64,000 nucleotides of DNA from Marinoscillum sp. 108 (GCF_902506655.1 NZ_LR734808.1:2418001-2482000); one strand, 5' to 3'. Positions 36,194-45,884 are shown, counted from the first letter of the stretch. Made by a program: numbers and translations. Notes: generated by a model not told the origin, from the letters alone.

Positions 36194-39124
36194 ATGCAAG
36201 AGCTCCTTAATTCACTCGAAGTAGAATTAGAAAAACTGATCAATGACAAGCTATATACCAGCTTCAAATCGGAGATCAGAAATGAACATTCAGACTTTGA
36301 AAGTCTGCAAAAATCCATTTTTCAAACCTACGAAAACAGTGCCGGGCTAAGCAAAGCAGAGCTCAAAGCGGAGATTCTCTCTTTGATCTCTCAATCCTGG
36401 AATGCCTCCGACGGGCAGCCTTTCAGCGAGTTTTCGGCGGGCTATTATGAAGCCGTGCAGGCATGCCTTCAGTCAATACCGGAGACACTGGAAATACCAC
36501 AGGAAAAAGACCGATTCACCGCACTCAAAACAGACTCGTTCCTGCTAAAGTTGGCCAAAGGTGCTAAATCTATTGCTTTCAGGGCTTCTACAGTACTGGT
36601 TCGCACAGCCAATCTCTTCAGGAAAACAAAACAGCCGATCCACTACTGGAACCACAAGATTCCGCTCAGAGCCATTGGGGAATATTACCTTTTGGGCGAG
36701 TATATTCAATCTATTTTGGAGGTTCGCGCCAGGTATTACACCCTTTTTTCCAAAGCCTATCAGGAACTGAAAGAATGGGAAGAATCAGCAGATACCGCAG
36801 AATTTACACGGCTTGACTTTAGCCACCTCACCAAGTCATTCTCCAAAGTAAGGAAAGACCTGAAAACCGAACTGGTAAACAACCTCCACACCACCACGCA
36901 GCAACTGAGAAAAGCTGCCACCACAGTGGATACACTTGAGCACAGCCCAAACCGGTACGAAGAGAAAAACCTGATGGCACACCTCCAATCAGCAGATGGG
37001 CTATGGCAAAAAGAGGATGCTGGTTGGCATAACACTTTCGATGCTTTTTTTGAAGAATGGCGCGCTGACCTGGAGGTATTCAGACTGATTAGCCTGGCTG
37101 AATCTGACTTTGTCACCTATCAGTCGGCTCAGTCAAACAACCTGAGCGAGGACATTGGAGAAGAGCTGGAAGCGATCTTCAACTACATACATTCGGCTAT
37201 CGCGGATTTGGAAAAATCGAAAGACGAAGATTTTTCGCTCACACTGAAAAAGTGCAATTATAGAGCTCAAAAAACCCTGGATCAGGAAGTGATTCCATTG
37301 CTGGTAGAGAAGCTCAGTAGCAATCAGATCATCAATGCCGTCAACCGGTTTGAGGCTGACCTGAACAGAGCCCTTGAAAATCTCACTACGGAGCGGAAAA
37401 TAGCTAAGATTCCTACGGACTACCTTGCTCCTATTGCAATTGCAAATATCACAACGATTTCACCCTATGAGCTCATAGCCTTTGAGATTACCCCTACTTT
37501 CAAGTCACAGCTAGATCGCATTAAGGGAGAATTCATCGGCCAGCTGGATGAGAGCGTCACTGTGGCCAGAGACCTGGACCATATGATCACCTTTGGTCTT
37601 ACAGCAGCCCTACAGCAGCTTCAGGACCATCCGGCTGCCAAAGAGGATGCTCAGAAAGTGGCAATAGAAAGCCTCCGGCGCTCTGAGGAGAGGGTGCGTG
37701 ATATACAAACTGCTTTGGCAGATATCATAGACACCACTAATGAACAGCTGAGAATTGCGCTGAATGACTACATAGAATCGCTCCGACAGCTCACAGTCAA
37801 CGAAAATGTGCGCGAGATCAGAATGCGCGTAATGAGAGCCAGAGCTATCCAGCAGACCGAGGCTTATAAGGCTGAGATGAAAGATTCGGCAAAAGCCTAT
37901 ACTTCGCAGGTTGTTGCTCATGCCAAGGCATGGCTAAACAAACTTAAGATACTTCAGCATGACCTCAGCCAGCGCTTTATACTCACTTCTAAGAAAGAGG
38001 CGGCCTCCAAAGAGGTTTCTGACTTCCTGTCCGAGTCTCAGGAGGTGATCAACGCTTTGCCCATCATCTACAGAAACCTGTATAGAATAGAGCCACTCAC
38101 AGATCATGAACTTTTTGTAGGCAGGCAGCAGGAATATGACCAACTGATGGGGGCCTATGCCAACTGGGAAAAAGGAAGAATGGGCTCAGCCGTAATTATC
38201 GGTGAAAAATGGAGTGGACTGACCTCATATCTCAATTACATTCAGCATCAGTCGCCTTTCAGGTATGCGGTGAACCGGATCACCTGCGAAACAGAATCCT
38301 ATGGAACTCAACAACTACTGACTTTCCTGCACGGACTGCTGGAAAATGATACAGCTGAAACTCCGATCCAGTGTGTCAGCGCGCTGAATGAAGGACCCCG
38401 ACGAATTATCATTGTGGAAGACATTCAAAACCTCTACCTGAGAAAAGTAGGCGGTTTTGCAAGGCTAAAAGACCTGCTAGAGCTGATCAGCCATACCTCC
38501 AAAAACATCTTCTGGATAGCCACAAGTACGTTGTATACCTGGAACTACTTTCAGAAGACCCTCAATGTTCAGGATGTATTCAGCTACCACATCAAACTGC
38601 AGCCCCCTACCGCGGTGGAGCTGAGTAACATTGTAGCCAAGCGAAATCGCATCAGTGGTTACAAGATTCTATTTGATCCGTCTGAAGATGATCTAAAGTC
38701 CAAGAAATTTAAAAATCTAAGCGAAGCAGATCAGCAAGCCACTTTGAAGGGGCGCTTTTTCAAAAAACTGATAGATTTCTCCGAAAGCAATATCAGCATG
38801 GCCCTGATGTTCTGGTTGCTCTCTACTAAATCTGTTGACCAAAATGGCATTGTCATCGGTGATTTCAGAAAGCCCGATCTCGGTTTTTTGATGGCTTTTG
38901 ATATCGGAAAAGTCCTGGCACTACATCAACTGATTCTGCACGACGGGCTCACGCTCAATCAATTTACCATCGTCAATAGGTCTTCTCATCAATCAGCCTT
39001 CCTCATGCTATCCATGATGCTCGAAGATGGTATACTGATTTTTAAAAATGACATCTACACGGTGAACCCGCTGGTATATAGAAGCGTCATCAGCCTCCTC
39101 AAAGCTAAAAACCTGATCTACTAA
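36194..39124 (+). CDS. 976-residue protein with a helical N-terminal half and a degenerate AAA/STAND-like module
   Basis: Residues 1-630 are predicted long helices rich in Glu, Leu and Lys, with no transmembrane segment or signal peptide. From about residue 636 an NTPase-like module begins (DHELFVGRQQEYDQLMGAY). Its Walker A position reads IIGEKWSGLTSYL (about 664), where the expected Lys is Leu. The Walker B-like strand is RRIIIVEDIQNLYL (about 735). A C-terminal helical or winged-helix-like region follows (LHDGLTLNQFTIV). I infer a pseudo-ATPase scaffold. Single-base spacing ties it to two MscS channel genes, suggesting a cytoplasmic partner for them. Confidence 0.75.
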   Translation: MQELLNSLEVELEKLINDKLYTSFKSEIRNEHSDFESLQKSIFQTYENSAGLSKAELKAEILSLISQSWNASDGQPFSEFSAGYYEAVQACLQSIPETLEIPQEKDRFTALKTDSFLLKLAKGAKSIAFRASTVLVRTANLFRKTKQPIHYWNHKIPLRAIGEYYLLGEYIQSILEVRARYYTLFSKAYQELKEWEESADTAEFTRLDFSHLTKSFSKVRKDLKTELVNNLHTTTQQLRKAATTVDTLEHSPNRYEEKNLMAHLQSADGLWQKEDAGWHNTFDAFFEEWRADLEVFRLISLAESDFVTYQSAQSNNLSEDIGEELEAIFNYIHSAIADLEKSKDEDFSLTLKKCNYRAQKTLDQEVIPLLVEKLSSNQIINAVNRFEADLNRALENLTTERKIAKIPTDYLAPIAIANITTISPYELIAFEITPTFKSQLDRIKGEFIGQLDESVTVARDLDHMITFGLTAALQQLQDHPAAKEDAQKVAIESLRRSEERVRDIQTALADIIDTTNEQLRIALNDYIESLRQLTVNENVREIRMRVMRARAIQQTEAYKAEMKDSAKAYTSQVVAHAKAWLNKLKILQHDLSQRFILTSKKEAASKEVSDFLSESQEVINALPIIYRNLYRIEPLTDHELFVGRQQEYDQLMGAYANWEKGRMGSAVIIGEKWSGLTSYLNYIQHQSPFRYAVNRITCETESYGTQQLLTFLHGLLENDTAETPIQCVSALNEGPRRIIIVEDIQNLYLRKVGGFARLKDLLELISHTSKNIFWIATSTLYTWNYFQKTLNVQDVFSYHIKLQPPTAVELSNIVAKRNRISGYKILFDPSEDDLKSKKFKNLSEADQQATLKGRFFKKLIDFSESNISMALMFWLLSTKSVDQNGIVIGDFRKPDLGFLMAFDIGKVLALHQLILHDGLTLNQFTIVNRSSHQSAFLMLSMMLEDGILIFKNDIYTVNPLVYRSVISLLKAKNLIY

Positions 39125-39125
39125 A

Positions 39126-40067
39126 ATGAGACTATTTATCTACCTCAGCTTATTATTCTTCGCACTTTGCCTGACAACTTCGGCATATGCACAAGACAGT
39201 CTGGCAGTGGATACTGGTGACACGTCTACCCTGATGATTCAAGTGGAAAATGCCGCTGCCAGAACCAATGTAAGGGACGAAGCACCCAATCTGTCCGAAA
39301 TTTTCTCCATGGCCAAAATTTTCTGGGCACTGGTATTTCTGCTTTCAGGCTACATAGGCATTAGAGTTATCTCCAAAATACTGGAAATACTGGCGGAGCG
39401 AAGCGCGCAGTATCGGATCACCCTGAAAGGATTGATCCCGGTCGTACGCATTCTTGGCTGGATCCTGGTGTTGTTCATTATTGTAGCTGGGATTTTTCAG
39501 CCTCCGGCAACTACCATATTGGCGCTATCCGCCTCCGTGGGTGTTGCTGTTGGTTTTGCCTCACAGGACATTCTCAAAAACATCTTTGGTGGAGTGATGA
39601 TCCTTTTTGATAGACCTTTTCAGGTAGGAGATAAAATTGAGGTGGGCTCTTACTATGGTGAAGTGACTCAGATAGGGCTGCGCTCTACCCGCGTGGTTAC
39701 ACCGGATGATTCACTGGTCTCTATTCCCAATAGCGAAATCATGAACGGATCGGTATCCAACTCCAATGCCGGAGAAGCCAACTGCCAGGTAGTAGCTGAA
39801 ATTTACCTTCCCATCACTATAGATACGGTGCGTGTTCGGGAAATCGCCACCCAGGCAGCTCAGGTGAGCAAGTATGTGTACCTGGCCAAACCCATTGCAG
39901 TACTCTTCTTCAATGAAGTGAAAGACCGAAAGTCCTTTCTAAAAATGAGACTAAAGGCTTATGTAATGGACATCCGCAGTGAATTTGCCTTCAAAAGTGA
40001 AATGACAGAGATTGTCATCAAAGCGCTCATTGATGAGCAATTGATCAACGACAAGGACTTTAACTAA
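39126..40067 (+). CDS. MscS-family mechanosensitive ion channel, first copy
   Basis: The 313-residue protein has a signal peptide (RLFIYLSLLFFALCLTTSAY), then a short periplasmic segment and three membrane helices (about 58-78, 100-120, 123-145). The third is followed by the MscS core GFASQDILKNIFGGVMILFD and RPFQVGDKIEV (about 150-180), and a cytoplasmic beta/alpha cage. MscS channels open under membrane tension and release solutes during osmotic downshock. It is one base downstream of the 976-residue gene and one base upstream of a second MscS gene. Confidence 0.92.
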   Translation: MRLFIYLSLLFFALCLTTSAYAQDSLAVDTGDTSTLMIQVENAAARTNVRDEAPNLSEIFSMAKIFWALVFLLSGYIGIRVISKILEILAERSAQYRITLKGLIPVVRILGWILVLFIIVAGIFQPPATTILALSASVGVAVGFASQDILKNIFGGVMILFDRPFQVGDKIEVGSYYGEVTQIGLRSTRVVTPDDSLVSIPNSEIMNGSVSNSNAGEANCQVVAEIYLPITIDTVRVREIATQAAQVSKYVYLAKPIAVLFFNEVKDRKSFLKMRLKAYVMDIRSEFAFKSEMTEIVIKALIDEQLINDKDFN

Positions 40068-40068
40068 A

Positions 40069-40956
40069 ATGCAATACATTTTAGACTTTCTTCGAAGCAC
40101 AACTGGCAGCAAACTGATTCAGGTGGTCATTGTATTGACCATAGTCTTTTTCGTGGTAAAAATGCTGCAAAAAGGGCTTAATAAGTACATCAAGAATAGC
40201 ACTACCCGATATCAGGCCAGAAAAGTAGTATCCTTTTTGGGCTACATCCTGGCCCTGCTCGCGCTGATGCTCATCTACAACTATAAGTTCTCAAACCTTA
40301 CCCTGGCCCTGGGGGTAGCAGGAGCAGGCATTGCTTTTGCCCTGCAGGAGGTGATTGTGAGCATAGCCGGATTTTTGGCGATCCTTTTTGGTAATTTCTA
40401 TAAAATAGGAGACCGGGTAAAACTCGGTGGTATCAAAGGGGATGTAGTGGACATTGGCATACTGAGAACCACACTCATGGAGATAGGAGACTGGGTAAAT
40501 GGCGACTTATACAATGGTAAAATGGTTCGTGTGGCCAACAGTTTTATTTTCAAAGAACCTGTTTTTAATTACTCGGGAGACTTCCCTTTCCTCTGGGACG
40601 AGATCGGCATCCCACTCAAGCACAGTAGCGACCATCAACTAGCCCGACAGCTCATGCTGGACATCACCACCGATCTGGTGAAAGAATTCACTTTGGAGAC
40701 CAAGACCCAATGGAATAAACTCACCGACCAACTCTATGTGGAAAATGCCCAAATAGACCCTATGGTTACCATGGCCTTTGATGAAAACTGGATCACTTTT
40801 ACCATCCGCTATGTGGTGGATTTCAAACGACGAAGAATCACAAAAGATCAGCTCTACACACGAATTCTGGAAACTATTGACCTCCATAAGGACAAGTTCT
40901 TCATAGCCTCCGCAGCTTTTGAAGTGACTCATATGAATGAACCAGTTAAGCAGTAG
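40069..40956 (+). CDS. MscS-family mechanosensitive ion channel, second copy
   Basis: The 295-residue protein has no signal peptide. It has helices at about 15-35, 50-70 and 72-95, then the pore segment GAGIAFALQEVIVSIAGFLA and the domain entry GNFYKIGDRVKLGGIKGDVV. Its cage contains a distinctive loop (EIGDWVNGDLYNGKMVRVAN) absent from the first copy. This places it in a separate MscS subgroup, so the two could form different or mixed channels. It is the last gene of the three-gene operon; I see no clear terminator after it. Confidence 0.9.
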   Translation: MQYILDFLRSTTGSKLIQVVIVLTIVFFVVKMLQKGLNKYIKNSTTRYQARKVVSFLGYILALLALMLIYNYKFSNLTLALGVAGAGIAFALQEVIVSIAGFLAILFGNFYKIGDRVKLGGIKGDVVDIGILRTTLMEIGDWVNGDLYNGKMVRVANSFIFKEPVFNYSGDFPFLWDEIGIPLKHSSDHQLARQLMLDITTDLVKEFTLETKTQWNKLTDQLYVENAQIDPMVTMAFDENWITFTIRYVVDFKRRRITKDQLYTRILETIDLHKDKFFIASAAFEVTHMNEPVKQ

Positions 40957-41067
40957 ACTTTGTCCATCACCCTTTCTGACCTTTGATAGAAATCTGTATT
41001 TCCACGTGCAGGGCATTGGTTAAATTACCTGAAATCAACAATCCCGAATGGAATGACATACAAAACA

Positions 41068-43203
41068 ATGAACATCACCAAAGCACTTTTTGCTTTGGTT
41101 GCGCTGGCGGCTATTAGTTGCCAGGGCACCAAGGAGACCCAGGCCCCAGTCTCTGACAATGTGCTTTTACAACCATGGACTGGTCCATATGGCGGCCTGC
41201 CTGCTTTTGATCGAATGAGCCTGACCGATCTGAAACCAGCGCTGGAGCAGGGTATGGAGGCCAATCTGGCTGAAATAGAGGCCATCGCCAACAACCCCGA
41301 AGCACCTACTTTTGAGAATACCATTGTGGCCATGGAGCGATCAGGCAATGACCTGGGCCGGGTGTATTCTTACTACGGCATCTGGAGTAGCAATGTCTCA
41401 TCTCCGGAGTTTAGAGAAATACAGGCAGAAATGGCCCCTAAGCTTTCCGAGTTTAACTCTAAAATCACCCAAAACGAAAAGCTTTTCGCCAGGATCAAAG
41501 CCGTATATGAAGCTTCTAAAAAGGATCCTCTTCCTGCAGATCAGCAGCGTGTAGTAGACCTTACTTACACCAGTTTTGCCATGAATGGTGCCGAGCTGGA
41601 TGAAGCCTCAAAGGCGCGCTATGCTGCCATCAACAAAGAACTTTCCTCCCTTCACACCAGCTTTTCAAACAACATCCTGGCCGATGAAGAAGGATACGTC
41701 ACCTACCTCTCTGCTGACCAGCTGAGTGGATTGCCAGAGTCATTTGTAAAGGCTGCAGCCAAAGCCGCAACAGACAGAGGCAAAGATGGAATGTACGCGG
41801 TGACCAATACGCGATCCTCCATGGATCCATTCCTCACCTACTCTGATGAGCGGGAGCTGCGTGAAAAAGTATGGAACATCTACTACTCCCGTGGAGACAA
41901 CGGAGACGAGCATGATAACAACAAGCTTATAACAGAAATCCTCAAACTTCGAAACGAGCGTGTAGGACTCCTTGGCTTTGATAACTACGCCCAATGGAGA
42001 CTGCAGGACCGCATGGCTAAAACCCCTGAGAATGCCATGGCAATGATGGAAGCCGTATGGCCAGCCGCCATTGCCCGAGTAGCAGAAGAAGTGGCCGATA
42101 TGCAGGCAGTAGCTGATGCCAATGGAGACCAGGTGACCATTGAGCCATGGGACTATCGCTACTATGCAGAAAAAGTGAGGAAGAAAAAATACGATTTGGA
42201 CTCCGACGAGGTAAAACAATACCTGCAGCTGGACAAGCTTCGGGAAGCTATGTTTTTCGTAGCGGGTGAGTTATTCAATTTTCAGTTTACCCCCATCGAC
42301 TCGGGAGTAGTGCCTGTGTTCCATGCAGACGTGAAAGTTTGGGAAGTGGCTGATAAAACTTCTGGTAAACTCATTGGGCTTTGGTACCTCGATCCTTTTG
42401 CCAGGCAAGGCAAGCGCTCAGGTGCCTGGGCAACCACCTATCGCAGTTATGATTCTTTTGATGGTGAGAAAACTGTGCTCGCCTCCAATAACTCTAACTT
42501 CATCAAGCCTGCTCCGGGCGAGCCGGTGCTGGTATCGTGGGATGATGCTGAGACCTTCTTTCATGAATTCGGGCATGCGCTACACTTCCTTTCTTCCAAT
42601 GTGAAGTACCCCACACTCAACAGTGGTGTGCGTGACTATACCGAGTTTCAGTCTCAGCTACTGGAAAGGTGGCTGGCCACTGACGAGGTGATCAACAATT
42701 ACCTGGTGCATTACAAAACCGGAGCACCTATCCCTCAGGAGCTGGTGGCGAAAATCAAAAAGGCTTCCACCTTCAACCAGGGGTTTGGCACCACAGAATA
42801 CCTGGCGTCAGCGCTCATGGACATGTACTACCACACCACTGACCCTACCAACCTGGATCCGGACACATTTGAAAGAGAAACGTTGGCGAAGCTGAAAATG
42901 CCAAAGGAGCTGGTGATGCGCCATCGCTCTCCACACTTCGGCCATGTCTTCTCTGGTGAGGGCTATGCCACGGCCTATTATGGATATATGTGGGCAGATG
43001 TGCTCACCGCAGATGCCGGCGAAGCTTTCCAGGAGGCTCCGGGTGGGTTTTATGACAAAGATCTGGCAGGTAAACTGGTGAAATACCTCTTTGCTCCACG
43101 CAACTCTATGGACCCGGCAGAGGCCTACAGGCTATTCCGAGGCAGGGATGCAGACATCAAAGCGCTGATGCGTGACCGGGGATTTCCGGTAACGGATATG
43201 TAA
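41068..43203 (+). CDS. M3-family zinc peptidase (dipeptidyl carboxypeptidase-like), lipoprotein
   Basis: About 711 residues from the ATG at 41068, which gives a proper lipoprotein signal (NITKALFALVALAAISC). The frame also allows 41053. The M3 zinc motif HEFGH (in AETFFHEFGHALHFL, about residue 503) and the later ligand-containing SGEGYATAYYGYMWA are clear. The length fits Dcp-type peptidases, which remove dipeptides from the C-termini of small peptides. The lipid anchor places it in the periplasm or outer envelope. Confidence 0.92.
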   Translation: MNITKALFALVALAAISCQGTKETQAPVSDNVLLQPWTGPYGGLPAFDRMSLTDLKPALEQGMEANLAEIEAIANNPEAPTFENTIVAMERSGNDLGRVYSYYGIWSSNVSSPEFREIQAEMAPKLSEFNSKITQNEKLFARIKAVYEASKKDPLPADQQRVVDLTYTSFAMNGAELDEASKARYAAINKELSSLHTSFSNNILADEEGYVTYLSADQLSGLPESFVKAAAKAATDRGKDGMYAVTNTRSSMDPFLTYSDERELREKVWNIYYSRGDNGDEHDNNKLITEILKLRNERVGLLGFDNYAQWRLQDRMAKTPENAMAMMEAVWPAAIARVAEEVADMQAVADANGDQVTIEPWDYRYYAEKVRKKKYDLDSDEVKQYLQLDKLREAMFFVAGELFNFQFTPIDSGVVPVFHADVKVWEVADKTSGKLIGLWYLDPFARQGKRSGAWATTYRSYDSFDGEKTVLASNNSNFIKPAPGEPVLVSWDDAETFFHEFGHALHFLSSNVKYPTLNSGVRDYTEFQSQLLERWLATDEVINNYLVHYKTGAPIPQELVAKIKKASTFNQGFGTTEYLASALMDMYYHTTDPTNLDPDTFERETLAKLKMPKELVMRHRSPHFGHVFSGEGYATAYYGYMWADVLTADAGEAFQEAPGGFYDKDLAGKLVKYLFAPRNSMDPAEAYRLFRGRDADIKALMRDRGFPVTDM

Positions 43204-43209
43204 AATAAG

Positions 43210-43233
43210 AAAGGCCCTTGCGGGCCTTTTTTT
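43210..43233. terminator. Bidirectional intrinsic terminator
   Basis: AAAGGCCC and GGGCCTTT form a stem around a four-base TTGC loop. It is followed by T residues on the plus strand and a T-rich run on the minus strand. It separates the convergent peptidase and CorA genes. Confidence 0.9.
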
Positions 43234-43250
43234 ATACTTTTAGAACTGCA

Positions 43251-44225
43251 TCAAAACCACCGTTTTATTCTCATGTAAAGCGCCATGATCATAGCCACTC
43301 CCACCATGGCACCAATTGTCAGAGGATAGCCCCACTGAGAGTTGAGCTCCGGCATGTACCGAAAGTTCATTCCATAAACACCCGCTAAAAAAGTGAGGGG
43401 GATAAAAATAGCTGACACTACGATGAGGGTTTTCATCACCCGGTTCATCTCACTGTTTTGATTGGATCGGTGCAAGTCCATCAGGTCTTTCAGCATCTCC
43501 CGTGAAGTCTCAAACGAGGTAATCAGATAAAGCAGGTGGTCGGCCACATCCTGAAAGTAATTGATGGAGCTCTTCTGAATAAAATGATCCGCTTCCACCC
43601 GCATCTTATTGAGCGCATCGCGCATCGGTACGGTGTACTTCCTCAGAATATTAATGTCTTTTTTAATTTCAATCACCTGCTGCATGACGTCATAGGAAGG
43701 GTCTGCAAGTGATCGGGCTTCCAGTTGCTCTATCCTGGTTCGGAGGGTTTCCATGATTTGCAGATAATGATCCACCACGGCATCCAGAATATGATAAAAC
43801 AGGTAATCTTCTTTATACTTTCTAATCAAACCTTTGGACAGCTGGATACGCTTACGCAACTCATTGAAAGCATCCCCTGGGAGGCCTTCCTGGAAGGTGA
43901 TCACCAGGCTTTTGCACATCACCACACTCAGGTGCTCCTCCATGATCTGATCCTCGTCTGCATCGAAACTGAGCATCTTGGTGCTGAAAAACAGATGATC
44001 ATCGAAGAGTTCAAACTTGGGCAGTTGGTCAGTGTTGAGGATGTCTTCGGCAATGAGGTGGTGGATATTAAAGAGCCCTGCCGTATCATCCACATACGTC
44101 TGGCTGGTAATCTCCACATCAATCCAGTTGATAAAATCTTCCTTCACCAGAGTAGCCGCCTCCGAAGGGCTCAGGTTCTCCTTTGTGAGATACCCGGGAT
44201 CATTATATTGGATGAGCGTGAGCAA
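43251..44225 (-). CDS. corA: CorA-family magnesium/cobalt transporter
   Basis: The 324-residue protein has the CorA layout: a cytoplasmic alpha/beta domain (1-250), a long stalk helix, and two C-terminal membrane helices. The first ends with the GMN signature (FLAGVYGMNFRYMPEL, about residue 290). The C-terminus is basic (YMRIKRWF). It is expected to admit Mg2+ down its gradient. The start codon at 44225 lies 27 bases after the stop of the upstream Ca2+/Na+ antiporter gene, so both cation transporters may share a transcript. Confidence 0.93.
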   Translation of the reverse strand: MLTLIQYNDPGYLTKENLSPSEAATLVKEDFINWIDVEITSQTYVDDTAGLFNIHHLIAEDILNTDQLPKFELFDDHLFFSTKMLSFDADEDQIMEEHLSVVMCKSLVITFQEGLPGDAFNELRKRIQLSKGLIRKYKEDYLFYHILDAVVDHYLQIMETLRTRIEQLEARSLADPSYDVMQQVIEIKKDINILRKYTVPMRDALNKMRVEADHFIQKSSINYFQDVADHLLYLITSFETSREMLKDLMDLHRSNQNSEMNRVMKTLIVVSAIFIPLTFLAGVYGMNFRYMPELNSQWGYPLTIGAMVGVAMIMALYMRIKRWF

Positions 44226-44252
44226 GGCGATCTATTATTTTCAAGAAAGAAA

Positions 44253-45221
44253 CTACCCTCGCATGACCAGGTAGGCCAGGTAGGCTGCATAAGTCAGCAC
44301 GAAGATCGTTCCCATAACTCTGCCAATACTGGCTTTCCTCCCAATCACAATGGCCACAATGAGTAGAGTACTCGATGCAATCACCATCAGTATATCGGAG
44401 TTCGAGACCACATCAAATGGCAAAGGACGAATGACGGAACTTAGTCCCAGGATCCATAGGATGTTGAAGATATTGGATCCTACCACATTACCAACTGCCA
44501 TATCTGACTGCCCTTTTTTGGCGGCCACCGCAGAGGTTACCAGCTCAGGAAGGGAAGTACCAACGGCCACCACGGTCAGACCAATGAAAGTTTCAGATAA
44601 CCCAAAAAACAGGGCAATTTCGAAGGCTCCATCCACTACCCATTTTCCGCCTAAAAACAATGCCAGCGAGCCTATGACAATATAAGCGATGGAGCGACCC
44701 TTCGGGAGGGTGCTGATGGTCTGCGCAGAAGCCGCTTCTTCCTGAATGCTCTGCTTGGACTTGGACACTACATAAATATAGGTCATGAAAAGAGCGAAGA
44801 AAAACAAGAGAATGGAACCATCGTAACGACTCAGTGTGAGCCCCTTCACATCTACAAACAAATTGGCATTCGCCAAAAAGCCAACCATCACAGTAGCAAA
44901 CAAAGAAATGGGAACTTCAGTAAAATAGATACTCTTCTGAATAGTTAAAGGCCGGATCATGGCCGCCACCCCCAGGATGAGGAGTACGTTGGCAATGTTG
45001 CTCCCAAGAATATTTCCAATGGCCAGCTCAGAACTCCCGTCAAAGCTGGCGAGCAGGTTAACGATAAGCTCAGGCATACTGGTACCGAATGACACAATGG
45101 TCAGCCCGATGACCAACTCCGGAATGTTGTTTCTTTTGGCCAGAGACGAGGCCCCTTCCACCAGAAAATCTGCACCTTTAATAAGCAGCACAAAACCGAT
45201 CAAAAACAAGAAGTAAATCAT
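44253..45221 (-). CDS. Calcium/sodium antiporter of the CaCA family (YrbG type)
   Basis: The 322-residue membrane protein contains the two inverted alpha repeats that define the family: GTSMPELIVNLLASFDG with LAIGNILGSNIANVLLI in the first half, and GTSLPELVTSAVAAKKG with MAVGNVVGSNIFNILWI in the second. The acidic residues in GTSxPE and the Asn in GNxxGSN bind the ions. It exchanges Na+ for Ca2+ across the inner membrane. It precedes corA on the same strand. Confidence 0.92.
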   Translation of the reverse strand: MIYFLFLIGFVLLIKGADFLVEGASSLAKRNNIPELVIGLTIVSFGTSMPELIVNLLASFDGSSELAIGNILGSNIANVLLILGVAAMIRPLTIQKSIYFTEVPISLFATVMVGFLANANLFVDVKGLTLSRYDGSILLFFFALFMTYIYVVSKSKQSIQEEAASAQTISTLPKGRSIAYIVIGSLALFLGGKWVVDGAFEIALFFGLSETFIGLTVVAVGTSLPELVTSAVAAKKGQSDMAVGNVVGSNIFNILWILGLSSVIRPLPFDVVSNSDILMVIASSTLLIVAIVIGRKASIGRVMGTIFVLTYAAYLAYLVMRG

Positions 45222-45435
45222 AAATCTCCGAAGTGTTAAGTCAATCGTTAAAACCGCTAAAAATAAGAATTTACTTTGATTCTATTGACTTTTTTTTCAG
45301 ACGTACGGGTTACTTCGGATCAAGCAATATTTATGTGGGGTATGACTATAAAGATATTTTGCAAAGCTGAATTAATCCACTTTGAATTCAGAAAAGGAGA
45401 GCGTAAAGGAGGGCGGGGCATCCAAGGCAAGTGTG

Positions 45436-45496
45436 AATCATTTTGATTCCAAAAAAGTCCCTAAAAAAAGCCCAAACATGATGAGTCAAAATGATT
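45436..45496. repeat. Spaced 11-base inverted repeat
   Basis: AATCATTTTGA at 45436-45446 is exactly complementary to TCAAAATGATT at 45486-45496. The 39-base spacer holds A-rich tracts. It could fold as the outer stem of a larger structured element together with the hairpin just downstream. Confidence 0.55.
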
Positions 45497-45521
45497 TTTT
45501 GCGTTGGTGCCTTTTCTTTTG

Positions 45522-45555
45522 CTTCGTTTTCTTTGGGCAAGCAAAGAAAATGAAG
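45522..45555. repeat. 14-base inverted repeat hairpin
   Basis: CTTCGTTTTCTTTG at 45522-45535 pairs with CAAAGAAAATGAAG at 45542-45555 with one mismatch across a six-base loop (GGCAAG). There is no T-tract right after it, so it is not a typical terminator. Similar purine/pyrimidine-skewed hairpins occur as dispersed intergenic repeats in related genomes, which I recall but cannot check here. Confidence 0.5.
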
Positions 45556-45683
45556 GGTAAGTAGCCAATCATTTGGATTGAGGTATAAAGTATTAGATCA
45601 CCTCAACATCTATCTTTTAATATCATCTCCCCACAGCAATTCCATTTGATTCATTATTCCTACTTCGAACAAATCTGGAGATA

Positions 45684-45884
45684 TCAGTCCTCCAAAATAT
45701 GCCTGACCCGGCCTACTTCTCCCGTGGTGAGTTGTACTTTGATGCCATGCGGGTGATTGGGTGAATTGGTAAGGATTCGCTTCACCTCACCGGCAGTAAG
45801 CTCGCCGGTACGCTGGTGGTGCTTCTGCACGATCTCTACCTCCTGTCCCACTTTCACATGGCTTCTGATGGTTCCGTCTGACAT
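45684..45884 (-). CDS. YwbE-family protein
   Basis: The 66-residue protein matches the whole length of the YwbE (DUF2196) family: GTIRSHVKVGQEVEIVQKHH, then TGELTAGEVKRILTNSPNHP and GEVGRVRHILED. The compact beta-rich fold suggests nucleic-acid or ribosome association, but no function is established. It lies 62 bases downstream of the DUF3124 gene. Confidence 0.88.
   Translation of the reverse strand: MSDGTIRSHVKVGQEVEIVQKHHQRTGELTAGEVKRILTNSPNHPHGIKVQLTTGEVGRVRHILED

Larger units (their letters stand above)
45222..45683. other. Gene-free stretch with inverted repeats
   Basis: No convincing gene lies in these 462 bases. A 60-codon frame at 45382-45564 has skewed composition and is judged spurious. 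The stretch contains two inverted-repeat pairs, listed separately, inside an AT-rich, poly-A/poly-T patterned segment that resembles a dispersed intergenic element more than a promoter region. Confidence 0.6.

Noticed and set aside
41053-41067. Earlier ATG for the M3 peptidase
   Set aside because: The later ATG gives a well-formed lipoprotein signal; the extension adds five unremarkable residues.
45382-45564. 60-codon plus-strand frame
   Set aside because: The composition is Lys/Ser/Phe-skewed, it spans the inverted repeats, and no family resemblance was seen.
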